DNA of 64,000 bases from Halomonas litopenaei (lineage in GTDB: Bacteria; Pseudomonadota; Gammaproteobacteria; Pseudomonadales; Halomonadaceae). Location of the stretch: positions 219,752 to 283,751 of the forward strand of contig NZ_PXNS01000003.1 in the NCBI RefSeq assembly GCF_003045775.1, written 5' to 3'. The notes beneath the pieces are model-generated. The model was not told where the DNA came from. It worked only from the letters and a program-made list of their open reading frames with translations, and made no database searches. Within the stretch, counting starts at the first letter, position 1, and each line of letters opens with the position of its first letter. Below, piece after piece: positions 17,045 through 28,640 of this stretch. A program made the position numbers and the translations under genes.

Positions 17045-18550
17045 TCAGCCCTTGCGCAACAGCCGATCCAGCTGTCGATAGCCGATGGCCTCGATCAGGT
17101 CGTCACGGCACGGACGCTCGCGCCCGGCCAGGTCGGCCAGGGTCAGCGCCACCCGCAGTACCCGGTGGTAGGCCCGGGCGGACAGCCGCAGGCGCTCAAG
17201 CGACTGCGCCAGCCAGGTGCGCTCGGCCACCTCCAGGGCGCAGGCTCGCTCCAGCGCGGCCCCGGCGAGCTGGGCGTTGAGCACTCCCCTCTGCTGCTGA
17301 CGCTGACGCGCCGCCATCACGCGTCGGCGCACCATCTCGGTGCTTTCCCCCGGCTGATGCGACGTCAACTGTTCCACCGGCAGCGCCGGCACCTCCACCT
17401 GCAGGTCGATGCGATCGAGCAAAGGGCCGGACAGGCGCGCCTGATAGCGCTGGATCTGGGACGCGGTGCATACACAGTCCTGGCGCGGATCCCCCAGATG
17501 GCCGCAGGGGCAAGGATTCATTGCGGCAACGAGTTGAAATCGGGCGGGAAAGCGCCGCTCGTGGCTGGCCCTGGCGATATGGATCTCGCCGCTTTCCAGC
17601 GGCTCGCGCAATACCTCCAGCACCTGGCGACTGAACTCCGGCAGCTCGTCGAGAAACAGCACGCCGCGATGGGCCAGCGAGATCTCGCCGGGCCGCGGAC
17701 GCGAGCCGCCACCGACCAGCGAGACCGCGCTGGCGGTGTGGTGGGGCGAACGAAACGGACGACGGCCAAAGCCATCGGACAGGGGAAGCGCGCACACCGA
17801 GCGAATCGCCGCTACCTCCAGCGCCTCGTCATCGCCAAGCGGTGGCAAGAGCCCGGGCAGTCGGCTGGCCAATAACGTCTTGCCGGTGCCGGGCGGCCCG
17901 GCAAACAGCAGGTTGTGCCCACCCGCCGCCGCCACCTCCAGCGCTCGTCGGGCCTGATACTGGCCACGCACATCGCACAGATCCAGCGCCGCAGGCCCGT
18001 CTTGCGGCGGTGCGGCGGGTGGGTGGGCAACGAGGGGAATGCGCCCGACCAGGTGGGCGACGACGTCGAGCAGGTGCGCCGCCGGCAGCACCTCCAGTCC
18101 ATTGACCAGGGCCGCCTCATCGGCGTTGGCCTCGGGCAGGATCAGGCGCCGCCCGGCCTGACGGGTGGCCATGGCGAAGGGCAGCATGCCGGCTACCGGC
18201 CGCAACCGGCCATCGAGGGCCAGTTCGCCGGCGCACTCGACACCCTCCAGTGCGGCGGCGGGCAACTGGCCGGAAGCCACCAGCAGACCCAGCGCGATGG
18301 GCAAATCGAAGCGTCCACCCTCCTTGGGCAGATCGGCGGGAGCAAGATTCAGGGTAATACGGCGTAGCGGGTAGTCGAGGCCGCAGGTGGCGAGGGCGCT
18401 GCGCACCCGTTCGCGGCTTTCGCGCACTGCGGTCTCGGGCAGGCCGACCAGGGTCATGCCCGGCAGGCCGTTGGCCAGGTGTACCTCGACCTGCACCTCG
18501 GGGGCGTCCAGCCCCAGTCCCGCACGGGTGGCAATGATGGCAAGCGTCAT
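17045..18550 (-). CDS. comM: ComM/YifB family Mg-chelatase-like AAA+ ATPase
   Basis: 501 residues: an N-terminal Lon-type S5-like domain (1-170), a AAA+ module with Walker A GPPGTGKT near residue 215 and Walker B GVLFLDELPEF, then a C-terminal Mg-chelatase domain with the CPCGHLGDP zinc-like turn. In naturally competent bacteria ComM is a helicase that drives branch migration during integration of transforming DNA, and the family is widespread in non-competent species too. The ATG at 18550 has GGGA upstream; nine extra residues are possible from 18577. Confidence 0.92.
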   Translation of the reverse strand: MTLAIIATRAGLGLDAPEVQVEVHLANGLPGMTLVGLPETAVRESRERVRSALATCGLDYPLRRITLNLAPADLPKEGGRFDLPIALGLLVASGQLPAAALEGVECAGELALDGRLRPVAGMLPFAMATRQAGRRLILPEANADEAALVNGLEVLPAAHLLDVVAHLVGRIPLVAHPPAAPPQDGPAALDLCDVRGQYQARRALEVAAAGGHNLLFAGPPGTGKTLLASRLPGLLPPLGDDEALEVAAIRSVCALPLSDGFGRRPFRSPHHTASAVSLVGGGSRPRPGEISLAHRGVLFLDELPEFSRQVLEVLREPLESGEIHIARASHERRFPARFQLVAAMNPCPCGHLGDPRQDCVCTASQIQRYQARLSGPLLDRIDLQVEVPALPVEQLTSHQPGESTEMVRRRVMAARQRQQQRGVLNAQLAGAALERACALEVAERTWLAQSLERLRLSARAYHRVLRVALTLADLAGRERPCRDDLIEAIGYRQLDRLLRKG

Positions 18551-18669
18551 GGGCTCCCTGCCTGACGGAAGGCTCATGACCAGTAGAGCACGCCCACCTC
18601 ACCGGCGCCCCATGCCGGCCCCCCGCCAGGGCGGGCCGGCATATCTTGTGACGTTCTGCGTCTGAAGCC

Positions 18670-19050
18670 TCAGGCGGAGGGCTTGTCGGCTGAACCGCTC
18701 GATGCCTCGTCCTGCTTGCCCTGTTCCGGCACCGGCGGCACCGGTACCTCGGCGGCTTCCTCGGCCACGGCAGGCGCCGCGGTCGCTTCGCCAGCGGGCG
18801 CTGCACGTTCCTCGACCAGGCTCTCCAGCGCCGCTACCTGCTTTTCCAGCGCCTCGACCCGGGAGCGGGTGCGCTGCAACACGTCCATGAGGATGTCGAA
18901 ATCCTCGCGTGACACCAGTTCGAGACGATCGAAGGCGCCACGCACCACCTGCTGGACCCCCTTCTGGATGTCTTCCGGGGCCTGGGAGGCGCCCTGCAAG
19001 CGCTCGCCGATCTGCTGTGCCAAACGGCTGATGCGATCCTGACTGACCAT
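18670..19050 (-). CDS. ubiK: UbiK (YqiC/BMFP) ubiquinone biosynthesis accessory factor
   Basis: 126 residues. The first 80 or so match the UbiK family: an amphipathic start (ISRLAQQIGERL), then a strong coiled coil (RTRSRVEALEKQVAALESLVEE). The family forms trimers and assists the Ubi complex in aerobic ubiquinone synthesis at the membrane. The C-terminal 45 residues are low-complexity Ala/Glu/Pro and vary between species. The ATG at 19050 follows AGGAGAG. It is 120 bp upstream of comM on the same strand and divergent from glnK. Confidence 0.87.
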   Translation of the reverse strand: MVSQDRISRLAQQIGERLQGASQAPEDIQKGVQQVVRGAFDRLELVSREDFDILMDVLQRTRSRVEALEKQVAALESLVEERAAPAGEATAAPAVAEEAAEVPVPPVPEQGKQDEASSGSADKPSA

Positions 19051-19252
19051 GATGGCTCTCCTTGAAACGTCGATGGGAACTCCGTTGCCGACAGGATACG
19101 CAAGCCGGGCGCCCAACGCATGCTTCGTGGCCCTTGCCCAGCGACGCCCGGCGCATTGGCGACTCCCTGATACCTATCACGCGCCCCGGCACGCGACGCA
19201 GCACGCGGCCCGGCACAGCATGCTCGCCAATGACGCACCACCAATACGCGCC

Positions 19253-19269
19253 AGCACCAAAACAGTGCA
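19253..19269. promoter_or_regulatory. NtrC-type enhancer site
   Basis: AGCACCAAAACAGTGCA matches the NtrC consensus TGCACC-N5-GGTGCA at 10 of 12 defined positions with exact spacing. It lies about 100 bp upstream of the sigma-54 promoter, the normal enhancer distance. A weaker related repeat follows at 19266-19283. Confidence 0.7.
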
Positions 19270-19367
19270 TTAACTTTGATGCAGTGCCGCAAACTCGCGG
19301 GTGTTTTTCGTCTCTCGCTTTCCAAAACAACCACAAGCCATTGTAAACAAAGCTTTTGCCAAATTTA

Positions 19368-19383
19368 TGGCACGTATATCGCT
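19368..19383 (+). promoter_or_regulatory. Sigma-54 promoter of glnK-amtB
   Basis: TGGCACGTATATCGCT has the -24 GG and -12 GC dinucleotides at the required spacing of the consensus TGGCAC-N5-TTGCW, with one mismatch in the -12 box. It is 65 bp upstream of the glnK start and should respond to nitrogen limitation through RpoN and NtrC. Confidence 0.78.
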
Positions 19384-19391
19384 ATGCATAG

Positions 19392-19787
<396 letters not shown>

Positions 19788-19836
19788 TCCCCGTCCCCTG
19801 ACCCGACTTCCGATAAAAATATAGCGAGACACTTCC

Positions 19837-21805
<1,969 letters not shown>

Positions 21806-21841
21806 CGACGGCGACCGGTTCTCCCCGCCAGGTGGCGCCGC

Positions 21842-22057
21842 TCAGCCGCGGCGTCGCAACGGCTCCAGCAGGTCGCTCAGGCCGTTGTGGTCGATCTCGT
21901 GCATCAGCGCCAGCAGGCGTCCGATCTCTCCGGGGGGAAACCCGACCCGGGCAAACCACGCCAGGTAAGGCCCGGGCAGATCGGCGATCAAGGTACCTTG
22001 ATGCTTGCCGAAAGGCATCGGCAAGGTAACCAGGCGTTCCAGGTCCTGAGGATTCAT
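21842..22057 (-). CDS. DUF3820 family small protein
   Basis: 71 residues. The segment MPFGKHQGTLIADLPGPYLAWFARVGFPPGEIGRLLALMHEI contains the conserved features of DUF3820 (a MPFGKYKG-like start and a WF turn), a small putative quorum-sensing or DNA-processing related family with no proven function. The ATG at 22057 has CAGGAG upstream; the frame continues further upstream, but that part is not protein-like. It is convergent with the PII repeat array and divergent from the next gene. Confidence 0.8.
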   Translation of the reverse strand: MNPQDLERLVTLPMPFGKHQGTLIADLPGPYLAWFARVGFPPGEIGRLLALMHEIDHNGLSDLLEPLRRRG

Positions 22058-22212
22058 CGCTGCTCCTGAGCGGGTGGGTGAGGGAAAGACGCACAGGGTA
22101 CTGGCCTGCGGGCGGCGTCGCCATCGATTCGCCTCCCCATTGAAAGTCTCCCCGTTGAAAGTCTTCCCCATCGACGCCATGGTTATTTCCAGGTATCGAC
22201 AAGGAGGCCGAC

Positions 22213-22848
22213 ATGACCACACTCGTGATAGGGGCCAACGGCCAGATCGGCCGCCAGGTCTGCGCCATCGCCCACCGCCAGGGACATCCGATTCGCGCCA
22301 TGATCCGTAGCGCCGAGCAACGCGACTGGTTCGAGCAACAAGGTATCGAGACGGTCGTCGCCGACCTGGAGGACGACTTCGCCTCCGCCTTCGAAGGTTG
22401 CGATCAGGTGCTGTTCACCGCCGGCTCCGGCCCGAACACCGGGCCCGACAAGACGCTGTTGATCGACCTCTACGCCGCTACGCGGGTGGCGGACGAGGCC
22501 AGCCGCCAGGGGCTGGATCGCATGCTGATGGTCAGCGCCATGCGTGCCGAGCAGCCGCTGCAGGCGCCGGAGAAGCTCAGGCCCTACATGGCCGCCAAGT
22601 TCGCTGCCGATGCTTACCTGCGCAGCAGCAAGGTGGACCATGTCATCGTCAAGCCAGGCCGGCTCACCGACGACGACGCCACCGGCCGCGTGGCCACGTC
22701 GCTGGACGAGACCGGGGGCAACAACCAGATATCCCGAGCCAACGTGGCCCAGGCCCTGGTCTATCTATTGGGGCAACGAAAGATCCGTAATCACGAGACG
22801 GTGCTCCTGGACGGCGAACGCGAGATCGCCGAGGCTCTCGGCGACTGA
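22213..22848 (+). CDS. NAD(P)-binding SDR-type protein (atypical short-chain reductase)
   Basis: 211 residues forming one Rossmann fold. The nucleotide-binding glycine motif is GANGQIG at residues 7-13, and the later YMAAKFAADAYLRSS supplies a Tyr-x3-Lys-like pair (Y-M-A-A-K). It belongs to the NmrA/SDR_a5 group of NAD(P)H-binding oxidoreductases or redox sensors. AAGGAGG lies just upstream of the ATG. Substrate unknown. It is monocistronic and ends at a long hairpin shared with the convergent fpr gene. Confidence 0.83.
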   Translation: MTTLVIGANGQIGRQVCAIAHRQGHPIRAMIRSAEQRDWFEQQGIETVVADLEDDFASAFEGCDQVLFTAGSGPNTGPDKTLLIDLYAATRVADEASRQGLDRMLMVSAMRAEQPLQAPEKLRPYMAAKFAADAYLRSSKVDHVIVKPGRLTDDDATGRVATSLDETGGNNQISRANVAQALVYLLGQRKIRNHETVLLDGEREIAEALGD

Positions 22849-22887
22849 CCACCGCCACACCGGCAGGCGATTCAATCCGCCAGCACC

Positions 22888-22928
22888 AACGACGACGCCG
22901 ATGGCAAGTGGCCATCGGCGTCGTCGTT
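22888..22928. terminator. 18-bp hairpin, bidirectional terminator
   Basis: An 18-bp perfect stem (22888-22905 with 22911-22928) around AAGTG, starting AACG and ending CGTT, lies between the convergent reductase and fpr genes. The tail is short (TTT) but the stem is very stable, so it may terminate transcription from both sides. Confidence 0.75.
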
Positions 22929-22950
22929 TGCGGCGTCCTGTCGTGGGGTC

Positions 22951-23727
22951 TTACTTCTCCACGAAGGCACGCTCGATGACGTAGTCGCCGGGCTCGCCCA
23001 TGCGCGGAGAAATATTGAAGCCGAGCTCGTCGAGCAGTGCGCTGGTGTCGTCGAGCATGGCCGGGCTGCCGCAGATCATGGCCCGGTCCTGCTTGGGATC
23101 GATGGGCGGCAGGCCCTTGTCGTCGGTCAGCTTGCCGGTGCGGATGTGATCGGTCAGGCGGCCCATGGTGTGGAAGTCTTCACGGGTCACGGTGGGGTAG
23201 TAGACCAGCTTCTCGCTGATCTCCTCGCCCAGGTACTCGTGCGCCGGCAACTCCTTGGTGATGAAGTCGGCGTAGGCCAATTCGTTGACGTGGCGCACGC
23301 CGTGCACCAGCACTACCTTTTCGAAGCGCTCGTAGACCTCGGGGTCCTGGATCAGGCTGAGGAAGGGCGCCAGACCAGTGCCGGTGGACAGCATGTAGAG
23401 ATTGCGCCCAGGCAGCAGGTCGTCACATACCAGGGTACCGGTAGGCTTGCGGCTGACCATGATCTGATCGCCTACCTGCAGGTGCTGCAGGCGAGAGGTC
23501 AGGGGACCATCGGGTACCTTGATGCTGAAGAACTCGAGGTGGTCCTCGTAGTTGGGACTGGCCACGGAGTAGGCACGCATCAGCGGCTTGCCGTTGACCT
23601 CGAGACCGATCATCACGAACTGGCCGTTCTTGAAACGCAGGCTACGCTCACGGGTCGTGCGGAAGGTGAACAGGGAGTCGTTCCAGTGATGAACGCTCAG
23701 CACTTCTTCCAGGGCAAACTTGCTCAT
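22951..23727 (-). CDS. fpr: Ferredoxin-NADP(+) reductase
   Basis: 258 residues of the bacterial FPR type. FAD-binding RAYSVASPNYEDHLEFFSIKV and the NADP-binding STGTGLAPFLSL are plain, and the end AFVEK matches the Pseudomonas/Azotobacter subclass. The enzyme exchanges electrons between NADPH and ferredoxin or flavodoxin and helps the cell under oxidative stress. It is divergent from a LysR gene that matches FinR, its known regulator in Pseudomonas putida. The 187-bp spacer holds a perfect palindrome. Confidence 0.94.
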   Translation of the reverse strand: MSKFALEEVLSVHHWNDSLFTFRTTRERSLRFKNGQFVMIGLEVNGKPLMRAYSVASPNYEDHLEFFSIKVPDGPLTSRLQHLQVGDQIMVSRKPTGTLVCDDLLPGRNLYMLSTGTGLAPFLSLIQDPEVYERFEKVVLVHGVRHVNELAYADFITKELPAHEYLGEEISEKLVYYPTVTREDFHTMGRLTDHIRTGKLTDDKGLPPIDPKQDRAMICGSPAMLDDTSALLDELGFNISPRMGEPGDYVIERAFVEK

Positions 23728-23834
23728 GCCAACTCCTTAAAATGCGTGGGCTTATTCCTGAAGTGAATAAAGCCCGATATCAAGTCTTGCGGATAATTCT
23801 AAGACCGGCCATATTATCTGTTAAATGGATTGTA

Positions 23835-23851
23835 TGGATAACGCTTATCCA
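23835..23851. promoter_or_regulatory. Palindrome between fpr and finR, likely FinR operator
   Basis: TGGATAACGCTTATCCA is a perfect inverted repeat with 7-bp arms and a 3-base centre, 64 bp before the finR start and 108 bp from fpr. Position and symmetry fit a LysR-type binding site that controls both genes. Confidence 0.62.
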
Positions 23852-23914
23852 ATTCATTGATATAGATGCCCATCGCCGACGTCTTTACCCCTATCGCGCC
23901 GGAGAGCCCGTGCC

Positions 23915-24841
23915 ATGCGCTACACCCTTCGACAGCTGGAAGTCTTTGTTGCGGTCGCCCAGCACGAGAGCGTGTCCAAGGCGGCGCGCGCCCTGGCCCT
24001 GTCGCAGTCGGCGGCCAGTACCGCGCTGTCCGAACTCGAGCGCCAGTTCGACTGCCAGCTGCTCGATCGCATCGGCAAGCGCCTCAAGCTCAATGCACTG
24101 GGCTTCCAGCTGCTGCCCAAGGCGGTCGCCCTGCTCGATCGGGCCGAAGAAGTGGAAGAACTGCTCAGAGGCCAGCAGGGCATCGGCAATCTGGATGTCG
24201 GCGCCACCCTGACCATCGGCAACTATCTGGCGACGCTGTTGATCAGCGACTTCATGCAGCGCCACCCCGGCAGCCGGGTAAGGCTGCAGGTCCGCAACAC
24301 TCGCTCGATCATCGATGCGGTTCGCCATCACCAGCTCGACCTGGGGCTGATCGAGGGGCAGTGCGAGGAGGACGAGGTCATCACCCAGCCCTGGGTCGAA
24401 GACGACCTGGTGGTGTTCTGTTCGCCCCGTCATCCGCTGGCCAACCGCGGGCCGGTGGAGCTCGACCGCCTGCTGCGTGAAGACTGGATCATGCGAGAGG
24501 AGGGCTCAGGCACGCGCCTGACCCTCGAACAGGCAGCCCGCCATCGACGTGGTCGCTTCAATATCCTGCTCGAACTGGAGCATACCGAGGGCATCAAGCG
24601 TGCGGTGGAGTCGGGGCTGGGAATCGGCTGTGTCTCACGTCTGGCGCTGCGCGACGCCTTTCGGCGTGGCAGCCTGACCCCACTGCCCACGCCGGAACTG
24701 GACCTGAGTCGACAGTTCACCTTTATCTGGCACCGTCACAAGTACCTCACCGCAGGCATGCGCGAATTTCTACGCCAGTGCCGGCAGATGACGGAGGGGA
24801 TCCAGCGCAGCGACGAGATCGATCTGCCGCAGGTGCCCTGA
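23915..24841 (+). CDS. finR: LysR family regulator, FinR-like
   Basis: 308 residues: helix-turn-helix at about 4-62 (SVSKAARALALSQSAASTALSELE) and a CysB-like effector domain after residue 90. Divergence from fpr matches the finR-fpr arrangement of pseudomonads, where FinR activates fpr in response to superoxide. The family tag therefore rests on synteny plus the LysR fold; the redox-sensing mechanism cannot be read here. A GC hairpin follows the stop. Confidence 0.82.
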   Translation: MRYTLRQLEVFVAVAQHESVSKAARALALSQSAASTALSELERQFDCQLLDRIGKRLKLNALGFQLLPKAVALLDRAEEVEELLRGQQGIGNLDVGATLTIGNYLATLLISDFMQRHPGSRVRLQVRNTRSIIDAVRHHQLDLGLIEGQCEEDEVITQPWVEDDLVVFCSPRHPLANRGPVELDRLLREDWIMREEGSGTRLTLEQAARHRRGRFNILLELEHTEGIKRAVESGLGIGCVSRLALRDAFRRGSLTPLPTPELDLSRQFTFIWHRHKYLTAGMREFLRQCRQMTEGIQRSDEIDLPQVP

Positions 24842-24871
24842 ACGGAAACGACTAGCGCTATGCAGGAGAGA

Positions 24872-24891
24872 GCCCGCCGCGGACGGCGGGC
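24872..24891. terminator. GC-rich hairpin between convergent genes
   Basis: GCCCGCCG pairs with CGGCGGGC around CGGA, 30 bp past finR and directly before the 3' end of the convergent Host_attach gene. No T-run, so moderate confidence. Confidence 0.5.
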
Positions 24892-24899
24892 GGCACAGA

Positions 24900-25331
24900 T
24901 CAGCGCAGATCGTCGACGGCGTCGGTGATCTTGTCGCAGTCGGCCTTGGTCAGATCCTTGGAGAGGGAGTGGATGACCAGTTTGGCGGTGGGAGCATCGA
25001 GCTTGTCGCGCAGGTGGCCAAGAAAGCGCGGCGGCGCCACCATGATCAGCTTTTCCATGCTGTTGTCGACACGGGCACGATACAGTCGATCGGCTACCTC
25101 TCGGGCAAAGATGACTTCATGGTGCTGGGTCGCCACCTCCTCGCCGCCAGCCTGACGCGAGGCGGTAGCACTGGATTCATGTACGTCACCGCCCTTGTCG
25201 GTCACCAGATCGCCTTCGTGGAGCCGCCCTTCGGCGTGCACCAGGCTCTCGACTTCATTCAGCTTGCGTCCTGTCCGAGTGAAGATTCGCGCACGCGACG
25301 CATCGGCTACCACGATATAAGTCGTCGTCAT
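24900..25331 (-). CDS. Host_attach (baeRF) family protein
   Basis: 143 residues matching the bacterial 'host attachment protein' family, first described near attachment loci in Agrobacterium and related to archaeal-eukaryotic release factor domains. The start TYIVVADASRARIFT and the later GDLVTDKGGDVHESS and LIMVAPPRFLGHLRD segments are typical. The biochemical role is unknown; the release-factor relationship suggests ribosome or RNA association. The ATG at 25331 follows a GAGGA sequence. It is a single-gene unit. Confidence 0.82.
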   Translation of the reverse strand: MTTTYIVVADASRARIFTRTGRKLNEVESLVHAEGRLHEGDLVTDKGGDVHESSATASRQAGGEEVATQHHEVIFAREVADRLYRARVDNSMEKLIMVAPPRFLGHLRDKLDAPTAKLVIHSLSKDLTKADCDKITDAVDDLR

Positions 25332-25621
25332 GGTCGGTCCTCGCCTCCCTGTGTTCAGACTTCCCGGCACAATGACCGGTACAAAGTCACCATGGCAACG
25401 GACCCCGGCAGCGTCAACTGGTGGTTATTGGCGACACCGGCGTCGCCCTCCACGGACACTGACGAGCCCTGCCTCCTTTGGGGTAGCATGCAGGCATCTG
25501 TTACACGCCCCGGCGGCCTGCGGCCCTGTCCGGTTATCGCCTTTGCCTGCGCCGCACCGCTGATACTCGCGGGCCGCCCATCCTGGCGCCCTGCGAGTTC
25601 CCCTGCTGGAGGACCTCAACC

Positions 25622-26140
25622 ATGCGCCAGTTCTTCTTTCCCCGCGCCCCACTGGCCCGGCGCACCCTGCTGAGCTGTCATTTCATTGCACAGCTCGGCG
25701 TTCTCGCCGCCGGTCTGTGGTGGCTGATCCCCCGCACCCCCTGGGTCGCCATGACCACCTGGAGTGAGAGCTGGCCTCCCCTGGCGCTGGGCGCCGGCCT
25801 CACCCTGCTGACCATGGTCGCACTACGCCTGCTGGCCGAGCTGTGGTTGCTGCCCCATCACCTGGGCAGTCAACGGCCCGGCTTCGCCCCCGGCGCGGTG
25901 GTCACCCGCTCCTACGATCGTCGTCCGGCGGTGCATGATGACGACAAGGCCTGGACCTCCCAGGCCCGGCCGCTGGAGGACGACGACGCGGTGGTCGGCG
26001 ATGCTCGGGTGACGCGCAAGGCCGAACCGCTGAGCAAACGCGGACATCGCGAGCCCGGCCTCGACCTGAACCGTTCGTCTACCGGCGAGCCCGAATCACA
26101 AAGGGTCCAGAAGCCGAGTCGCCAGGAGCCAAGTCTCTGA
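25622..26140 (+). CDS. Unknown membrane protein with charged tail
   Basis: 172 residues, not recognised. Two predicted membrane helices (about 14-36 and 50-75) are followed by about 90 polar residues rich in Arg, Asp and Ser, probably disordered and cytoplasmic. The gene follows an AGGACCTCAACC leader. The 290 bp upstream, back to the divergent Host_attach gene, carry no other gene that I can support. No operon partner: the next gene is on the other strand. Confidence 0.6.
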   Translation: MRQFFFPRAPLARRTLLSCHFIAQLGVLAAGLWWLIPRTPWVAMTTWSESWPPLALGAGLTLLTMVALRLLAELWLLPHHLGSQRPGFAPGAVVTRSYDRRPAVHDDDKAWTSQARPLEDDDAVVGDARVTRKAEPLSKRGHREPGLDLNRSSTGEPESQRVQKPSRQEPSL

Positions 26141-26305
26141 CGCGGTCGACGCTTTGATCGAGATGACGCCGCGGCTCGGTGTCCCGGCATGGCCGACATT
26201 GTGCGCCTGGACGCTTTCAGGGCGTTTTCCAGGCGTCATTGAGGCTCAAGGGAGCTAGCCGAAAGTCAGCCGACTTCCAGCACAGAGCTTTTTCAGGACA
26301 GAGCT

Positions 26306-26695
26306 TCAGCGGCGAGCGCGCTGGCGCCCTCGATGCCACAACCAGACCGCCCCGACACCGAGCCCCGCACCCAGGGTATTGGCGACGATGTCCCAGACAT
26401 CGCCGCCAAGACGCCCGGGTACCGGGATCTGGGCGAACTCGATGGCGACGCCGTAGGCCACCGCCAGTGCCATGGACAGCCCGCTGCGCCCGCTCGCCAA
26501 CGCCAGCAGTGTTGCCAGGCCGGCGTAGGCGATCAGATGGTTGGCCTTGTCCCAGGGCAGGTCTTCCGGCAATTCGCTGGCAGGCATCAGACTGCCCCAG
26601 GCGATGACCAGGGCGGCGGCGGCGGCCAGCCCCCACCACCACCGCCCGAATACAGACCGCCTGCCCGAGACTTCAGCCTGAGGCGATCTGGGCAT
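26306..26695 (-). CDS. VanZ-like family membrane protein
   Basis: 129 residues with four hydrophobic helices. The blocks [19 protein letters not shown] and [15 protein letters not shown] are those of the VanZ/YcnB-like family, whose members include a teicoplanin-resistance protein, but the function in proteobacteria is unknown. The gene overlaps the 3' end of hemE by 23 bases on the same strand, so it is translated from the hemE transcript. The codon at 26695 is ATG. Confidence 0.82.
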   Translation of the reverse strand: MPRSPQAEVSGRRSVFGRWWWGLAAAAALVIAWGSLMPASELPEDLPWDKANHLIAYAGLATLLALASGRSGLSMALAVAYGVAIEFAQIPVPGRLGGDVWDIVANTLGAGLGVGAVWLWHRGRQRARR

Positions 26696-27749
26696 GATAG
26701 GCCGGGCTCAACTCGTGCAGCGCCTCCATGAAGGCGGTGACGTTGTCGGGGTCGGTGAACTGGCTGATGCCGTGGCCGAGATTGAAGATGTGGCCCGGGC
26801 CGTGACCGTAGCTGTCGAGGATACGGCCGACCTCGGCACGAATCGCCGAAGGGTTGGCGAACAGCACATTGGGGTCCATGTTGCCCTGCAGTGCCACCTT
26901 GCGGCCCACCCGGCTGCGCGCGCTGGACAGTTCAGTGGTCCAGTCCAGCCCCAGGGCGTCGGCGCCGGTGTCGGCCAGATCCTCGAGCCACTGGCCGCCG
27001 TTCTTGGTGAACAGGATCACCGGTACCCGGCGCCCATCCTGTTCGCGAATCAGCCCCGCCACGATCTGTTCCATGTAGCGCAGCGAGAACTCGCGATAGG
27101 CCGGCGTGGACAGCGTCCCTCCCCAGGTATCGAAGATCTGTACCGCCTGTGCGCCAGCTCGGATCTGCGCATTGAGGTAGTCGGTCACCGCGGTGGCCAG
27201 GGTATCGAGCAGCTGATGCATCACGTCGGGGCTTGAGTAGAGCATGCCCTTGACGTGGCGAAAGTCCTTGCTGGAGGCGCCTTCGACCATATAGGTCGCC
27301 AGGGTCCAGGGGCTGCCGGAGAAACCGATCAGCGGCACCCGACCGTTGAGCTCGCGACGGATGGTCGAGACCGCGCGCATCACGTAGTCGAGGTCGCGTT
27401 CGGCGTCGGGCGCCGTCAGCGCGGCCACGTCTTCTGCGCTGCGCACTGGCTTGCGGAACTTGGGACCCTCGCCGGTCTCGAAGTACAAGCCCAGCCCCAT
27501 GGCATCGGGGATGGTCAGAATATCGGAGAACAGGATGGCGGCGTCCAGCGGATAGCGTTCCAGCGGCTGCAGGGTGACCTCACAGGCGCGGGCGGTATCA
27601 CGACACAGGTCCATGAAGCTTCCCGCCTGGGCGCGCACTTCCTTGTACTCCGGCAGGTAGCGACCGGCCTGGCGCATCATCCAGACCGGAGTGCGATCCA
27701 CCGGTTGACGCGCGAGAGCGCGCAGAAATCGATCGTTCTTCAGTTCCAT
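26673..27749 (-). CDS. hemE: Uroporphyrinogen decarboxylase
   Basis: 358 residues (E. coli 354). The enzyme removes four carboxyl groups from uroporphyrinogen III to give coproporphyrinogen III in heme synthesis. The signature [16 protein letters not shown] at about residues 21-36 and the [16 protein letters not shown] and FNLGHGISQ segments are intact. I start at the ATG at 27749; the reading frame continues upstream for about 250 residues only because stops are rare in GC-rich DNA. It is divergent from ribA and is followed by the overlapping VanZ gene. Confidence 0.96.
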   Translation of the reverse strand: MELKNDRFLRALARQPVDRTPVWMMRQAGRYLPEYKEVRAQAGSFMDLCRDTARACEVTLQPLERYPLDAAILFSDILTIPDAMGLGLYFETGEGPKFRKPVRSAEDVAALTAPDAERDLDYVMRAVSTIRRELNGRVPLIGFSGSPWTLATYMVEGASSKDFRHVKGMLYSSPDVMHQLLDTLATAVTDYLNAQIRAGAQAVQIFDTWGGTLSTPAYREFSLRYMEQIVAGLIREQDGRRVPVILFTKNGGQWLEDLADTGADALGLDWTTELSSARSRVGRKVALQGNMDPNVLFANPSAIRAEVGRILDSYGHGPGHIFNLGHGISQFTDPDNVTAFMEALHELSPAYHAQIASG

Positions 27750-27920
27750 GCAGGCGTCATCCAGGGAAAATGTGCGACTCATTGTACCGCAATGACTCCC
27801 GAACGCGTGGCCTCCTGCGACCCTGTGTCGTCGGCAAGGTGTCGTGAGCCTTGCACGACTTCCTGATAAACTGGGCGCCCCCTTGACGGCGCTGCCGTTG
27901 TTTCGACTCCGAGGTACCCC

Positions 27921-28556
27921 GTGACGATTCGCTTTATCGCCGCCTCTCGCCTGCCCACCCCCTGGGCGACCTTCACCATGCACGGCTTCGAAGACGAGGC
28001 CACGGGCAAGGATCATATCGCCCTGACCCTGGGGGAGATCGACGATGGCGCTCCTGTGCTGGGACGGGTGCACTCTGAATGCCTGACCGGCGACGCCCTG
28101 TTCTCGATGCGCTGCGACTGCGGCTATCAGCTTCAGGAAGCGCTCAAGCGTATCGCCAGCGAAGGCCGCGGTGTCATCCTCTACCTGCGTCAGGAAGGCC
28201 GCGGCATCGGCCTGCTCAACAAGATTCGCGCCTACCACCTGCAGGACCAGGGGGCCGACACCGTCGAGGCCAACGAACGCCTGGGCTTCGCCGCCGACCT
28301 GCGCCGCTATGACCTGTGCGTGCCGATGCTCGAACACCTGGGTGTCGAGGGGCTCAAGCTGATGACCAACAACCCGCGCAAGGTCGACGCCCTGACCCAG
28401 GCCGGCGTTCAGGTGGTGGAACGCGTCGCCCTGACCACCGGGCTCAATCCCCACAACGAGCACTACCTGTCCACCAAGGCAGGCAAGCTCGGCCACATGA
28501 TGGCGCTGGGTGACTTTACCCAGGCTGACGACGTGGATATCGAAAAAAAGTCATAG
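27921..28556 (+). CDS. ribA: GTP cyclohydrolase II
   Basis: 211 residues, a stand-alone RibA that opens GTP to the first riboflavin intermediate. The zinc ligands Cys54, Cys65 and Cys67 are in the E. coli positions, and RQEGRGIGL is the conserved catalytic loop. The start is GTG at 27921 with GAGGT just upstream, which gives the standard N-terminus. It is divergent from hemE across 171 bp. A 10-bp inverted repeat lies past its stop, just before the small exported-protein cluster. Confidence 0.95.
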   Translation: MTIRFIAASRLPTPWATFTMHGFEDEATGKDHIALTLGEIDDGAPVLGRVHSECLTGDALFSMRCDCGYQLQEALKRIASEGRGVILYLRQEGRGIGLLNKIRAYHLQDQGADTVEANERLGFAADLRRYDLCVPMLEHLGVEGLKLMTNNPRKVDALTQAGVQVVERVALTTGLNPHNEHYLSTKAGKLGHMMALGDFTQADDVDIEKKS

Positions 28557-28586
28557 GCCGCGTAAGGAATCCGGCCCACCCTCGAC

Positions 28587-28624
28587 TCAAGATCAAACGC
28601 AACATTACGCTCCATTGATCTTGA
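28587..28624. other. 10-bp inverted repeat with 18-base loop
   Basis: TCAAGATCAA (28587-28596) and TTGATCTTGA (28615-28624) are perfect complements. The element lies between the ribA stop and the first small exported-protein gene, ending 16 bp before its ATG. It could be an operator, a ribA transcript end or a translational control hairpin, since it reaches nearly to the ribosome site. Confidence 0.6.
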
Positions 28625-28640
28625 CCTTCGAGGTGCCGAC

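Noticed and set aside
27750..28496. N-terminal extension of hemE of about 250 residues
   Set aside because: It crosses the divergent ribA gene and its composition is not protein-like; HemE is complete from 27749.
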